Below, piece after piece: positions 37,481 through 45,743 of a DNA stretch of 64,000 nucleotides (the first letter of the stretch is position 1; the number at the start of each line of letters is the position of its first letter). The DNA comes from an uncultured Shimia sp. (GTDB lineage: Bacteria; Pseudomonadota; Alphaproteobacteria; Rhodobacterales; Rhodobacteraceae). The notes beneath the pieces are model-generated. The model was not told the origin of the DNA, did not search any database, and worked only from the letters and a program-made list of their open reading frames with translations. The position numbers and the translations under genes were made by a program. Where the stretch lies: assembly GCA_937897325.1 (NCBI GenBank), contig CALCOY010000021.1:86909-150908 (forward strand), in the 5' to 3' direction.

Positions 37481-38446
37481 CTAACCAAGCCCGGCGCGCA
37501 AGCAATCGTGGATGTGCAGCAGTCCGACCGGCCTTTTGGGGGCGTCCGGATCCATCACGAAAAGGCAGGTGATCTTGCGTTCATGCATGATGCCGGCCGC
37601 CTGCTGCGCCAGATCGTCCGGTCCCACAACCAACGGCGACGACGTCATGACATCAACCAGGGAACGCGACAAAAGCCCGTCCATATGACGCCGCAAGTCC
37701 CCATCGGTGATGATACCCTGCAGATCGCCTTGCGAATTGATAATGCCAACGGCGCCAAGACTCTTGTCCGTCATTTCGGCCAGCGCCTCGGACATCGAAA
37801 AGTCCAGGTCAATCAGGGGAAGTGCTGCGCCCACATGCATAAGATCGCGCACCCGGGCAAGCTGGGCACCCAACTTACCGCCAGGGTGAAATTCGCGGAA
37901 GTGTTCGGCCGTGAAAGACCGATGCTTCATCAGTGCCACAGCCAGCGCATCACCAAGAGCGAGCGTCATAGTGGTCGAACAGGTGGGCACAACGCCCGTG
38001 CCGCAGGCCTCCGCCACTTTTGGCATCAACAGAACGATGTCGGCGTGCTTGGCCAACGAGCTATCGGACCGGCTGGTCAGGCCGATCAGGGGGATGGAAA
38101 AACGGCGGGTAAAGACCAGTAGATTGGCCAATTCCGGCGCTTCACCGGAATTGGAGATGGCGATCACCGTGTCATCTGCCGTGATCATACCCAGATCGCC
38201 GTGGTTGGCCTCGGACGGATGTACGAATTGGGCGGGTGTTCCAGTGCTGGCAAAAGTTGCCGCAATCTTGCGCCCGATATGGCCGGATTTGCCGATGCCC
38301 GTGACGATGACGCGGCCCTTCGCGGCAATCAGTTGCGCAACCGCATCGTCGAAATTTTCATCGATCGCCTGTTCGAGTTCACGAAGGGCGGCCGCCTCGG
38401 CCCGGATCACATGCCGCGCGGCGCTGGTGTAAGAGGACGCGGTCAT
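37481..38446 (-). CDS. kdsD: D-arabinose 5-phosphate isomerase (KpsF/GutQ type)
   Basis: A 321-residue enzyme converting ribulose-5-phosphate to arabinose-5-phosphate, the first step of Kdo synthesis. The SIS domain has GIGKSGHIGRKIAATFASTG, FVHPSEANHGDLGMI and ISNSGEAPEL; two CBS domains follow from about residue 205 (VRDLMHVGAALPLI, GIITDGDLRRHM, TSSPLVVGPDD). The ATG at 38446 overlaps the rnd stop by four bases, which supports this start over the upstream one. It works in the same pathway as kdsB at 25827. Confidence 0.95.
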   Translation of the reverse strand: MTASSYTSAARHVIRAEAAALRELEQAIDENFDDAVAQLIAAKGRVIVTGIGKSGHIGRKIAATFASTGTPAQFVHPSEANHGDLGMITADDTVIAISNSGEAPELANLLVFTRRFSIPLIGLTSRSDSSLAKHADIVLLMPKVAEACGTGVVPTCSTTMTLALGDALAVALMKHRSFTAEHFREFHPGGKLGAQLARVRDLMHVGAALPLIDLDFSMSEALAEMTDKSLGAVGIINSQGDLQGIITDGDLRRHMDGLLSRSLVDVMTSSPLVVGPDDLAQQAAGIMHERKITCLFVMDPDAPKRPVGLLHIHDCLRAGLG

Positions 38447-39057
38447 GAATGTGCAAAAATGTCCGTATCTGGCCAACCTTCAAGATCCAGTTGGGCACGC
38501 ATGGGCAAAAAGTCAAAGCAGGCCTGGGCCATCTCCATACGACCTTCGCGGATCATGCGCCCATTCAAAACCTCGCGCAGTTGGTGCAGGTAGAGAACGT
38601 CCGATGCCGCATATTCAAGCTGCGCTTCGGTCAGTGTCTCTGCGCCCCAATCGCTCGATTGTTGCTGTTTCGAGATGTCCACATTAAGGAGTTCCTGCAG
38701 CAGATTCTTCAGCCCGTGTCGGTCCGTATAGGTGCGGACGAGACGGCTGGCGATCTTGGTGCAGTAGACCGGAGCTGTCACCGCGCCAAACGCAGCAAGC
38801 ATGGCCGCAATGTCAAAGCGCCCGTAATGAAAAAGCTTTAACACATCAGGGTTTTCAAGCAGCCGCACAAGATTGGGCGCCTCGGTCTGACCCTTCTTGA
38901 TCTGCACGATATGCGCATTGCCGTCGCCCCCCGAGAGCTGGACGACGCAGAGCCTGTCGCGATGCGGGTTGAGACCCATTGTTTCACAATCGATGGCGAC
39001 AAATGGCCCAAGATCAAGATCATCGGGAAGGTCGGAGACGTGAAGGAAATTTGTCAT
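38443..39057 (-). CDS. rnd: Ribonuclease D-type 3'-5' exonuclease
   Basis: A 204-residue DEDDy exonuclease. The catalytic residues show as VAIDCETMGL (motif I), FHYGRFDIAAML (motif II) and LEYAASDVLYLHQL (motif III with Tyr and Asp). It is much shorter than E. coli RNase D (375 residues) because both HRDC domains are missing; this short form is usual in alphaproteobacteria. It would trim 3' ends of tRNA and other small RNAs. It starts the rnd-kdsD-lptCAB-hpf-ptsN run. Confidence 0.9.
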   Translation of the reverse strand: MTNFLHVSDLPDDLDLGPFVAIDCETMGLNPHRDRLCVVQLSGGDGNAHIVQIKKGQTEAPNLVRLLENPDVLKLFHYGRFDIAAMLAAFGAVTAPVYCTKIASRLVRTYTDRHGLKNLLQELLNVDISKQQQSSDWGAETLTEAQLEYAASDVLYLHQLREVLNGRMIREGRMEMAQACFDFLPMRAQLDLEGWPDTDIFAHS

Positions 39058-39141
39058 TTGCCCGCTATAACGCGATGTGTATCACGATTAAAGCGGAGTT
39101 CAGCGGAGGATCGAGTGACGTCGCGATCCCCCGCCCAGGGT

Positions 39142-40698
39142 TCAGATATCGGTGCCAGTCGGATCCAGCGTGACCTTGTAAAGCTCGGTGTCGGCACGAT
39201 CCATCAGCCGAATGGTCATTTGCTTTGTGGACCCGTCGATATCGACCAGCCCGAAGAATTGCAGACCCATGCTTGGGGGCAGGTTGATCCCTTGATCCTC
39301 GGTGGGGGCTTTAACGAATTTGACCTCTGGCCCGAACGTATTGTCGAGGGCGTTGGGCCCGAAAGTCCCGGCATGAAGTGGGCCCGAAACGAATTCCCAG
39401 AAGGGGGTAAAATCGCTGAACTGGGCCTTGTTCGGATCATAGTAGTGCGCCGCAGTGTAGTGCACATCCGCTGTGAACCAGACGGTATTTGTGACATCCG
39501 CCGTTTTGATGAAGCGTAGCAGTTCAGCCAGTTCGACCTCGCGTCCTCTCGCGGGACCATCCGCCCCATCCGCGATGCCTTCAGATCCGGCCCGCTCGCG
39601 GAAATTGTCCCATACAATCAAACCGATGGGTTGGTCCGAAGCGATGACCTTCCAGGTCGCCTGAGAATTTGCAAGTTCCCGTTTCAGCCAGGCCATCTGA
39701 TCGGCACCAAGGACGCGCTGATCGTCGCTCAGCGTTTCGGTCATCTCGGTTTGGTTTGGCCCGCGATAGCTGCGCAGATCAAGAAAGAAGACATCAAGAA
39801 GCGGCCCGTACTTGATCTTGCGATAGACGCGATTTGGGTCTTCTGCATGTACCCGCAAGGGCGTCATGTCGTGGAACGCGCGGGTCGCGCGGGCTTGGAG
39901 GACGTTGACCGACTTCTCACTATAACGGTCGTCATTCTCAAGCGATTTGCTGTCCGACCAGTTGTTCACGACCTCGTGGTCGTCCCATTGCATGAAGGTC
40001 GGGATCTGGGCGTTGAGGGCACGCACATGTTCGTCCATCATGTTGTATTTCCACTGGGCTCGGAATTCATCGAGGGTTTCCGCCACCTTGCGTTTTTCGT
40101 CGATCAGGACGGTGTTCTTCCACATCGTCCCGTCCGGCATTTCCTGTTCATCTTCCATCGGCCCGTCAGCATAGACGGTGTCGCCGGAATGGATGAAGAA
40201 ATCTGGCTCATGCCGGGCCATCGTTTTATAGGTCGTCATGCCCTCATCGTCGATGCCCCAGCCCTGCCCGGCCGTATCACCGGACCAGGCAAAGCGCACG
40301 TTCCGGCGCGAGGTGGGCGCGGTCTTGAAACGGCCGATCAGGGGCTCGGAAGTGGCATTGGCATCGGTCAGATCAGTGGCCGTGAAGCGATAGAAGATGT
40401 CCTGATCCGAGGGCAGACCGGCCACCAAGCGCTTGATCGAAAAGTCCGAATTCGGGATGGCGTCCATGGCCGAAAGTTCACGGGAATTGGCAAAGCTTTC
40501 GGTCGTAGACACCTCCATCTGAATGCGAGAGGGTCGGTCAACGCGCGTCCAGATCATGCCGGAGGTCATGTCGACATCACCCGACTGGACGCCGTGCGTG
40601 AATGTGGGTCGAGCGACGGCCCGGCTGATGGCAGGGGCAGCAATAAAGGCTGTGGTTGTCGCAAGAAAGGTGCGGCGGGTTGGACGGACAATTGGCAT
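39142..40698 (-). CDS. phoD: Alkaline phosphatase D (PhoD)
   Basis: A 518-residue secreted metallophosphoesterase. The N-terminus is a Tat signal (RPTRRTFLATTTAF with RRTFLA), as expected for PhoD enzymes folded with Ca and Fe before export. The N-terminal beta domain (HGVQSGDVDMTSGMIWTRV) precedes the catalytic domain with WSGDTA, HSGDTVYAD, MQWDDHEVVNNW and FTADVHYTAAHYY. It releases phosphate from mono- and diesters in the periplasm. The 331-base upstream region contains an 11-bp triple direct repeat that might be regulatory. Confidence 0.93.
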   Translation of the reverse strand: MPIVRPTRRTFLATTTAFIAAPAISRAVARPTFTHGVQSGDVDMTSGMIWTRVDRPSRIQMEVSTTESFANSRELSAMDAIPNSDFSIKRLVAGLPSDQDIFYRFTATDLTDANATSEPLIGRFKTAPTSRRNVRFAWSGDTAGQGWGIDDEGMTTYKTMARHEPDFFIHSGDTVYADGPMEDEQEMPDGTMWKNTVLIDEKRKVAETLDEFRAQWKYNMMDEHVRALNAQIPTFMQWDDHEVVNNWSDSKSLENDDRYSEKSVNVLQARATRAFHDMTPLRVHAEDPNRVYRKIKYGPLLDVFFLDLRSYRGPNQTEMTETLSDDQRVLGADQMAWLKRELANSQATWKVIASDQPIGLIVWDNFRERAGSEGIADGADGPARGREVELAELLRFIKTADVTNTVWFTADVHYTAAHYYDPNKAQFSDFTPFWEFVSGPLHAGTFGPNALDNTFGPEVKFVKAPTEDQGINLPPSMGLQFFGLVDIDGSTKQMTIRLMDRADTELYKVTLDPTGTDI

Positions 40699-41029
40699 CT
40701 TTGGCTCCCATTTGGGTTGCTGGTGACATCAGGGAAACGTGTTGATATGACGATGCAGCAATGCCCGTGTAACGGGAAGATGAAGATTTTGAGACAGCTA
40801 ACCCAAGCTGGTAAACGCCTGCTCGGGAACAAGATAGGAGAAGCGGAGGGTTAATTTATAGAATAGGGGATTTTGGCGATCTGACTTATGTCGGTATTAC
40901 GTCAGTATCGCGTCGGTGCAACGCACTGATAAGAACCTGTTCAGCGGGTTGTGCGATAGCCAAAACCTTGGGAAAGAAGTCCAGATACAACTGCCTTCAG
41001 CACTGATGTTGCCAACCCATGTCGATGTC
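40699..41029. other. Intergenic region upstream of phoD
   Basis: About 330 bases between the phoD start and the stop of the NTF2-like gene. I see no gene. The region carries the triple 11-base repeat listed separately. A minus-strand frame of 70 codons (40897-41109) overlaps the NTF2-like gene out of frame and has no coding signs. Confidence 0.6.
40890..40922. repeat. Three contiguous 11-base direct repeats upstream of phoD
   Basis: The units are GTCGGTATTAC, GTCAGTATCGC and GTCGGTGCAAC, head to tail. The conserved part GTCRGT recurs every 11 bases, the same periodicity as PhoB boxes (7-base TGTCA-type units plus 4-base spacers). They lie about 190-225 bases upstream of phoD and point away from it, which weakens the PHO-box reading. 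Confidence 0.6.
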
Positions 41030-41383
41030 TCAGCCCGCCGCGTGGCAAGCGGATGCCTCCACCACCTTACCATCCAGACGGAAGCGTAAGGTCTCGGCAG
41101 CGCGGACACCCTTGTGGTTTGTGTAGACGATCACCAACATGTCGGGGCCGTAGAAGACGTCTTTGATAGCAAATTTCAGACCCGGCTGGCTTTCAAGTGC
41201 CCGAGCCCAATAGTCGCTGAGGGCGGTCTTTCCCTCCACCATACCCGTCCCGACGAGCTTGGTGGCCTTGGCGGACCGGAAAACGACATCGTCCGCGTAA
41301 TGAGCAAGGATCCTTTCCAGATCCCTGCTGTTCCATGCCGCTACCCACTCGGCAGCGAACTGATCAAGCTGTTGAGCAGTCAA
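41030..41383 (-). CDS. NTF2-like (SnoaL-type) protein
   Basis: A small protein of 117 residues with an NTF2/SnoaL fold: AAEWVAAWNSRDLERILAHYADDVVFRS at the N-terminus and TLRFRLDGKVVEASACHA at the C-terminus. Proteins with this fold range from isomerases to binding proteins, and no specific activity can be given. The frame is open further upstream inside ilvE, but conserved sequence begins with LTAQQLDQF at a TTG (41383) that overlaps the ilvE stop as TTGA, with GAGAAG before it. It is therefore probably translated with ilvE. Confidence 0.75.
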   Translation of the reverse strand: MTAQQLDQFAAEWVAAWNSRDLERILAHYADDVVFRSAKATKLVGTGMVEGKTALSDYWARALESQPGLKFAIKDVFYGPDMLVIVYTNHKGVRAAETLRFRLDGKVVEASACHAAG

Positions 41384-42246
41384 GTCCGAACGAGCTTCTC
41401 GTAGCCTTCCGCGATGTCTTTGGTCAGCGCGCCAACCTCGAAGTTCCAGTCTCCGATCTGGCCGACGGGAGTGACTTCGGCTGCGGTGCCGGTAAGCCAG
41501 CATTGTTCAAAGCTTTCGATCTCTTCCGGCATGATGTGGCGTTCGTGGACTTTGACTTGGCGGTCTTTCAGCATGCCAATGACCGTCTGGCGCGTGATGC
41601 CGTTCAGAAAGCAGTCGGGGTCCGGGGTGTGCACCTCGCCGTCTTTGACGAAGAAAATATTGGCGCCTGTCGCTTCGGCCACATAGCCGCGGTAGTCGAA
41701 CATCATGGCATCCGCACAGCCTTTGGCTTCGGCCGCATGTTTTGACATCGTGCAGATCATGTAAAGACCCGCCGCCTTGGCGTGGGACGGGATCGTTTCG
41801 GGCGACGGGCGCTTCCACTTGGAGATGTCGAGCTTTGCACCTTTGTACTTGCTGTCGCCATAGTATGCGCCCCATTCCCAGGCGGCGATGGCCATTCGGA
41901 CCGGGTTGCGCGCGGAGGCAACACCCATGTCTTCGCCCGCACCGCGCCAGGCAACGGCACGTACATAAGCATCCGAAAGGCCGCTTTCGGCCATGACCTG
42001 TTCCTTGGCTGCTTCGATCTCGTCCACGGTATAGGGGATCTCGAAATCGATCATCTCGGCGGAGGCTTTCAGCCGTTCAGAATGCTGGCGGCTTTTGAAG
42101 ATCTTGCCACTATAGGCCCGCTCTCCTTCAAAAACCGAGGACGCATAATGCATGGCATGGGTCAGGATGTGCACGTTGGCCTCGCGCCAATTTACCATCT
42201 GGCCATCCATCCAGATTTTCCCGTCGCGATCATCATAACCAGACAT
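41380..42246 (-). CDS. ilvE: Branched-chain amino acid aminotransferase
   Basis: A 288-residue class IV PLP enzyme that makes leucine, isoleucine and valine from their keto acids. The PLP-binding Lys is in IPSHAKAAGLYM; IWMDGQMVNWREANVHILTH, SSVFEGERAY, GYVAEATGANIFFV and GITRQTVIGML are family blocks. A GGAGG site precedes the ATG. The gene is divergent from petP, and direct repeats lie between them. Confidence 0.93.
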   Translation of the reverse strand: MSGYDDRDGKIWMDGQMVNWREANVHILTHAMHYASSVFEGERAYSGKIFKSRQHSERLKASAEMIDFEIPYTVDEIEAAKEQVMAESGLSDAYVRAVAWRGAGEDMGVASARNPVRMAIAAWEWGAYYGDSKYKGAKLDISKWKRPSPETIPSHAKAAGLYMICTMSKHAAEAKGCADAMMFDYRGYVAEATGANIFFVKDGEVHTPDPDCFLNGITRQTVIGMLKDRQVKVHERHIMPEEIESFEQCWLTGTAAEVTPVGQIGDWNFEVGALTKDIAEGYEKLVRT

Positions 42247-42257
42247 AGCATCCTCCG

Positions 42258-42307
42258 TTTTGCAAAAATTGCGCGAATAGTTCCGTTCCGGACATAAAAT
42301 TGCGCAA
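42258..42307. promoter_or_regulatory. Paired 10-bp direct repeats between ilvE and petP
   Basis: AAAATTGCGC occurs at 42265-42274 and again at 42296-42305, 31 bases apart, close to three helix turns. The first copy overlaps the perfect palindrome TTTTGCAAAA (42258-42267) and the second overlaps TTGCGCAA (42300-42307). The position between divergent genes suggests an operator, perhaps for the MarR-type PetP or an Lrp-type regulator (inference). Confidence 0.5.
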
Positions 42308-42395
42308 AAGCTTTGATTCGATATCCCTTCGGCCTTGGAATGTCAACAAGGCTGACGTAAACTCTGAAAAAACAGGATATCGCAGCGAGGGTATC

Positions 42396-42902
42396 ATGGC
42401 AGAGGGACGCACAGGCATCAGCGGTGAAAACCTGCTTTTTCTGACGGATGAGCAATTGCGCCAGGGGATCGAGGCGATGTTCTTCGCCTACCGAGGGTTC
42501 ACAGCCGATCCCGACCGGATCCTGTCGGAGTTGGCCTACGGTCGTGCGCATCATCGGGCGATCCACTTCATCAACCGCGCACCAGGCACGACAGTCAACA
42601 ACCTTCTGGACATTCTGGGCGTGACGAAACAATCGCTGAACCGGGTTCTACGCACCCTGATCGAGGACGGGCTGGTCGAAAGCCGGGTGGGCCAGGCCGA
42701 CAAGCGGGAGCGGCATTTGTTCCTGACAGAGCAGGGCAAGGCGCTGGAACAAAGGCTTTCGGACGCGCAACGCACGCGGATGCGGGCGGCCTACCGGGAT
42801 GCGGGACCCGAAGCTGTGGCTGGCTTTCGGATGGTTCTTGAGGCAATGATGGACGCTGAGATGCAGCAAACCTACACGCGCCTTAAGGAAACCGGAATAT
42901 GA
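42396..42902 (+). CDS. petP: MarR-family regulator, PetP-like
   Basis: A 168-residue winged-helix regulator. The DNA-binding core is TVNNLLDILGVTKQSLNRVLRTLIEDGLVESRVG, with the wing DKRERHLFLTEQGKALEQRL. It pairs with the following response regulator by ATGA overlap, the same arrangement as petP-petR of Rhodobacter capsulatus, where petR is needed for cytochrome bc1-dependent growth. The petABC genes are not adjacent here. The frame opens at 42300, but the ATG at 42396 has GCGAGGG upstream. Confidence 0.78.
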   Translation: MAEGRTGISGENLLFLTDEQLRQGIEAMFFAYRGFTADPDRILSELAYGRAHHRAIHFINRAPGTTVNNLLDILGVTKQSLNRVLRTLIEDGLVESRVGQADKRERHLFLTEQGKALEQRLSDAQRTRMRAAYRDAGPEAVAGFRMVLEAMMDAEMQQTYTRLKETGI

Positions 42903-43600
42903 GCGGTTTTGATGCCCACCTTCTGATCGTGGATGATGACGAACGGATCCGGCAGCTTTTGCAGAAATTCCTGGTTCGGAACGGTTTTCTGGTGACTGCG
43001 GCGCGGGACGCGGAACATGCGCGGCGGATCCTTGGCGGGCTCGATTTCGATATGCTGATCCTTGACGTGATGATGCCGGGGGAGGACGGGCTGAGCCTGT
43101 GCCGGTCACTGCGCGAAACCATGCGCACGCCGATCATGCTGCTGACAGCGAAGGGCGAAACGGACAACCGGATCGAAGGACTTGAGGCCGGAGCGGACGA
43201 TTATCTGGCCAAACCATTCGAACCAAAAGAATTGCTGTTGCGGATAAATGCCGTGTTGCGGCGTGTGCCCGATACGGATGCGGATGAGGCGGCGCCAAAG
43301 GTCATGAACCTCGGCTCGATCCGCTACGACCTCGAGCGGGGCGAGATGTGGCAGGGCCAGGATCTGGTGCGCCTGACCGCAACCGAAATGCAGTTGATGA
43401 AGATTTTCTCGGCGCAACCCGGCGAGGCGATCAGCAGGGCTAAACTCGTGGAGGATCTGGGCCGGGATCGCGGACAGGCCCAGGAACGGGCGGTGGATGT
43501 CCAGATCACGCGGCTGCGTCGGAAGATCGAGGAAAACCCCAAACAGCCGCGCTATCTGCAGACGGTCAGGGGTGCCGGTTACATGCTAGCGCCAGACTAG
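42899..43600 (+). CDS. petR: OmpR-family response regulator, PetR-like
   Basis: A 233-residue two-component regulator. The receiver domain has the acidic pocket in VDDDERIRQLL, the phospho-acceptor Asp56 in LILDVMMPGEDGL, and Lys in LLTAKGETD. The C-terminal winged helix (about 135-230) shows LTATEMQLMKIFSAQPGEAISR and QITRLRRKIEENPKQPRYLQT. No sensor kinase gene is adjacent, which also holds for R. capsulatus petR. It is translationally coupled to petP. Confidence 0.88.
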   Translation: MSGFDAHLLIVDDDERIRQLLQKFLVRNGFLVTAARDAEHARRILGGLDFDMLILDVMMPGEDGLSLCRSLRETMRTPIMLLTAKGETDNRIEGLEAGADDYLAKPFEPKELLLRINAVLRRVPDTDADEAAPKVMNLGSIRYDLERGEMWQGQDLVRLTATEMQLMKIFSAQPGEAISRAKLVEDLGRDRGQAQERAVDVQITRLRRKIEENPKQPRYLQTVRGAGYMLAPD

Positions 43601-43740
43601 GCGGCTTTATGTAGGCTTTTGCTGTTTGCTCATCGCGGCCACTTTTTCTCGCATCGGTAGAATTTTTCGTTTTGCGGGCGTATCCTTTCTTGGTGCGTAC
43701 CCTTGAAGATACGAACCCGCGACTGAAAGGACTTTCTCCC

Positions 43741-44535
43741 ATGATCTCAGGCCTACCCCGTCCAGCACTTCTGTTTTCCGCATTCCTGATCGGAACGGCG
43801 GTTCAGGGACAAGGCGCGTGCGAAGGCTTTGGTCCCCAAACGCCACGCGACATAACCGAAGACACTGGAACGAACACCCAGCTCTTTCCACTGGCACCGC
43901 CTTCGACGAAGATGAACCTTTGCAACATCCATACGCATACGAATGCAGAACATCGCGGGCCGGGCTTTACTGTGTCGGCGGGCGACGGCGTGCATGGCGG
44001 CTTTCAATGCGATGACACGGAGAACCTGACCGAGGCGCAGATGGCCATGCCCGAAGGGTTTGAACCTGCGATCCGAAATGTCGTGCCCGGCGACACGATC
44101 GAAGTTCATTGGGTCCATACGTCCTGCCAGGTCAGTCCGGGCCCCGGCCTCGAATCCTGTCTGAGTGACGCCTGCGCCAACCCGACATTGCGGGTCGAAA
44201 CGCAGGTCTTTCTGGTGGTGAATGACGAAACAGCGCTGGATTTCAACGATTTCACTTATGGTGGGAATGTGGTCGATGGCTTCCATCAGTCCAAGGCGAT
44301 CCCCGACAATACGGGCGAGCCGGTTGTATTCCGAGGCTCGACCACGGGGCCAAGTTTCTCCGAGGCTTCTTGTTCACCCCTCCAAGTGACCTGGAGCGTG
44401 CGCCCGCAATGCGCGCGGCTCAGCTATCAATCGCTGAATGCATGGGCCGCAAATGGCAATGTTTTTGAAGAAGACAGCAGCCACGGGATCCGGGCCTTGG
44501 TCACGACGCCGGAGCTTCTTGCACCTTTGAACTGA
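43741..44535 (+). CDS. Putative delta-class carbonic anhydrase, periplasmic
   Basis: A 264-residue secreted protein with a signal peptide (PALLFSAFLIGTAVQGQG). The block NLCNIHTHTNAEHRGPGF holds His64 and His66 in an HxH arrangement and His71; a second block IEVHWVHTSCQ holds His123 and His126. HxH on one strand plus a third His is the zinc site of alpha- and delta-type carbonic anhydrases, and the NIHxHxNAEH string is what I associate with delta-class proteins of diatoms and some proteobacteria. Several Cys could form disulfides in the periplasm. A good AAAGGA precedes the ATG at 43741. It stands alone between petR and xseB. Confidence 0.68.
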   Translation: MISGLPRPALLFSAFLIGTAVQGQGACEGFGPQTPRDITEDTGTNTQLFPLAPPSTKMNLCNIHTHTNAEHRGPGFTVSAGDGVHGGFQCDDTENLTEAQMAMPEGFEPAIRNVVPGDTIEVHWVHTSCQVSPGPGLESCLSDACANPTLRVETQVFLVVNDETALDFNDFTYGGNVVDGFHQSKAIPDNTGEPVVFRGSTTGPSFSEASCSPLQVTWSVRPQCARLSYQSLNAWAANGNVFEEDSSHGIRALVTTPELLAPLN

Positions 44536-44606
44536 GGGATCCGTCTGGCCTTGGGCCATGGGGCGGGATAAGGTCCGCTGGCAGACGACAAGGCAAGGCA
44601 AACAAA

Positions 44607-44849
44607 ATGAGCGACACCCCCGTTGATGAGATGAGCTTCGAAGACGCGATGCGCGAGCTGGAACAGGTGCTTGGCCAACTCGAGCGCGGGGATGTTGCGC
44701 TGGACGATTCCATTCGGCTCTATGAACGGGGCGCAGCTCTGAAAGCGCGTTGCGAAAGCAAGCTGAAAGAGGCCGAAGAAAAGGTCGCGGCCATCACGCT
44801 GGATGGCGACGGCAATCCGACGGGGACCAAACCTGCCGAAGGTCTATAA
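44607..44849 (+). CDS. xseB: Exodeoxyribonuclease VII small subunit
   Basis: An 80-residue protein with the XseB pattern MSFEDAMRELEQVLGQLERGDVALD-type helical start (here from residue 8) and SIRLYERGAALKARCESKLKEAEEKV. It joins XseA to degrade single-stranded DNA; xseA is not in the window. It directly precedes ispA (stop TAA followed at once by GTG), an order conserved in proteobacteria. Confidence 0.94.
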   Translation: MSDTPVDEMSFEDAMRELEQVLGQLERGDVALDDSIRLYERGAALKARCESKLKEAEEKVAAITLDGDGNPTGTKPAEGL

Positions 44850-45716
44850 GTGCTACAATACAATATGAAGACCTGCGCTGATCGCATTCAGACGCAGTTC
44901 GATCTGGTGCTTGGTGATCTCGCCGATGTACCGGTCGTAGCGGCGATGGCACATGCAACGCGGGGTGGTAAGCGTCTGCGTGGGTTTCTGGTGCTGGAAT
45001 CTGCGCGGGTTCATGGCATCGATGAGCATCGTGCGATCTGGCCTGCCACGGCAATCGAGGCGTTGCATGCTTACTCGCTGGTCCATGATGATTTGCCCTG
45101 CATGGATGATGACGACCTGCGGCGGGGGTTGCCGACACTGCACCGCAAATGGGATGAGGCGACGGCGATTCTGGCGGGCGATGCGTTGCAGACCTTGGCC
45201 TTTGATCTGGTCACACAGCCCGAGATTGGCGGAGCAGAGGTGCAGGTGGCGCTGGCCGCTGCTCTGGCCAAGGCATCCGGGGCCGAGGGGATGGTGTTGG
45301 GCCAAGCTCTTGATATCGCCGCCGAGACCGCAGAGACGCCTCTGTCGCTGGCTGATATTGAGGCGCTACAAAAGGGCAAGACAGGCGCTTTGATCGAGTG
45401 GGCGGCGATGGCGGGGCCGCGTATGGCGCAAGCTGATCCCGAACCGCTGCGAGCCTATTCCGCGGCGCTTGGCCTCGCCTTCCAGATCGCGGACGACATT
45501 CTGGACGTGGAGGGCGACGCGCAGACCGTGGGCAAGGCCACGCGAAAGGACGCTGATGCTGGCAAGGCGACATTCGTGTCGCTTCTAGGTCTCGCCGAGG
45601 CGAAACGCCGCGCGGCAGATCTGGTGCAAAGGGCTTGCGATTGCCTATCTGTCTATGGAGACGATGCCGAGACGTTGCGCGAGGTGGCGCGCTTCGTTAT
45701 CTCGCGCAAGACCTGA
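44850..45716 (+). CDS. ispA: Farnesyl diphosphate synthase (polyprenyl synthetase)
   Basis: A 288-residue isoprenoid chain-elongating enzyme. The first Asp-rich motif is DDLPCMDDDDLRRG, preceded by ATRGGKRLRGFL and LHAYSLVHDD. The second is FQIADDILDVEGD. These bind the diphosphate groups through magnesium. The start is GTG at 44850 directly after the xseB stop, with GAAGG upstream; ATG at 44865 is possible. It uses IPP/DMAPP from the pathway started by dxs downstream. Confidence 0.93.
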   Translation: MLQYNMKTCADRIQTQFDLVLGDLADVPVVAAMAHATRGGKRLRGFLVLESARVHGIDEHRAIWPATAIEALHAYSLVHDDLPCMDDDDLRRGLPTLHRKWDEATAILAGDALQTLAFDLVTQPEIGGAEVQVALAAALAKASGAEGMVLGQALDIAAETAETPLSLADIEALQKGKTGALIEWAAMAGPRMAQADPEPLRAYSAALGLAFQIADDILDVEGDAQTVGKATRKDADAGKATFVSLLGLAEAKRRAADLVQRACDCLSVYGDDAETLREVARFVISRKT

Positions 45717-45743
45717 AGCCCGCCGCCTGGGAAAGCCCGCGCC

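Noticed and set aside
39631..40854. Plus-strand open frame of 407 codons
   Set aside because: It lies antisense over phoD, shows no recognisable domain and follows the GC-rich third-position pattern of the opposite strand.
40885..40925. Firm annotation of the triple repeat as a PHO box
   Set aside because: Orientation and distance relative to phoD do not fit a standard PhoB-dependent promoter; kept only as a repeat.
40897..41109. 70-codon minus-strand frame
   Set aside because: It overlaps the NTF2-like gene in another frame and lacks any domain or ribosome-binding site.
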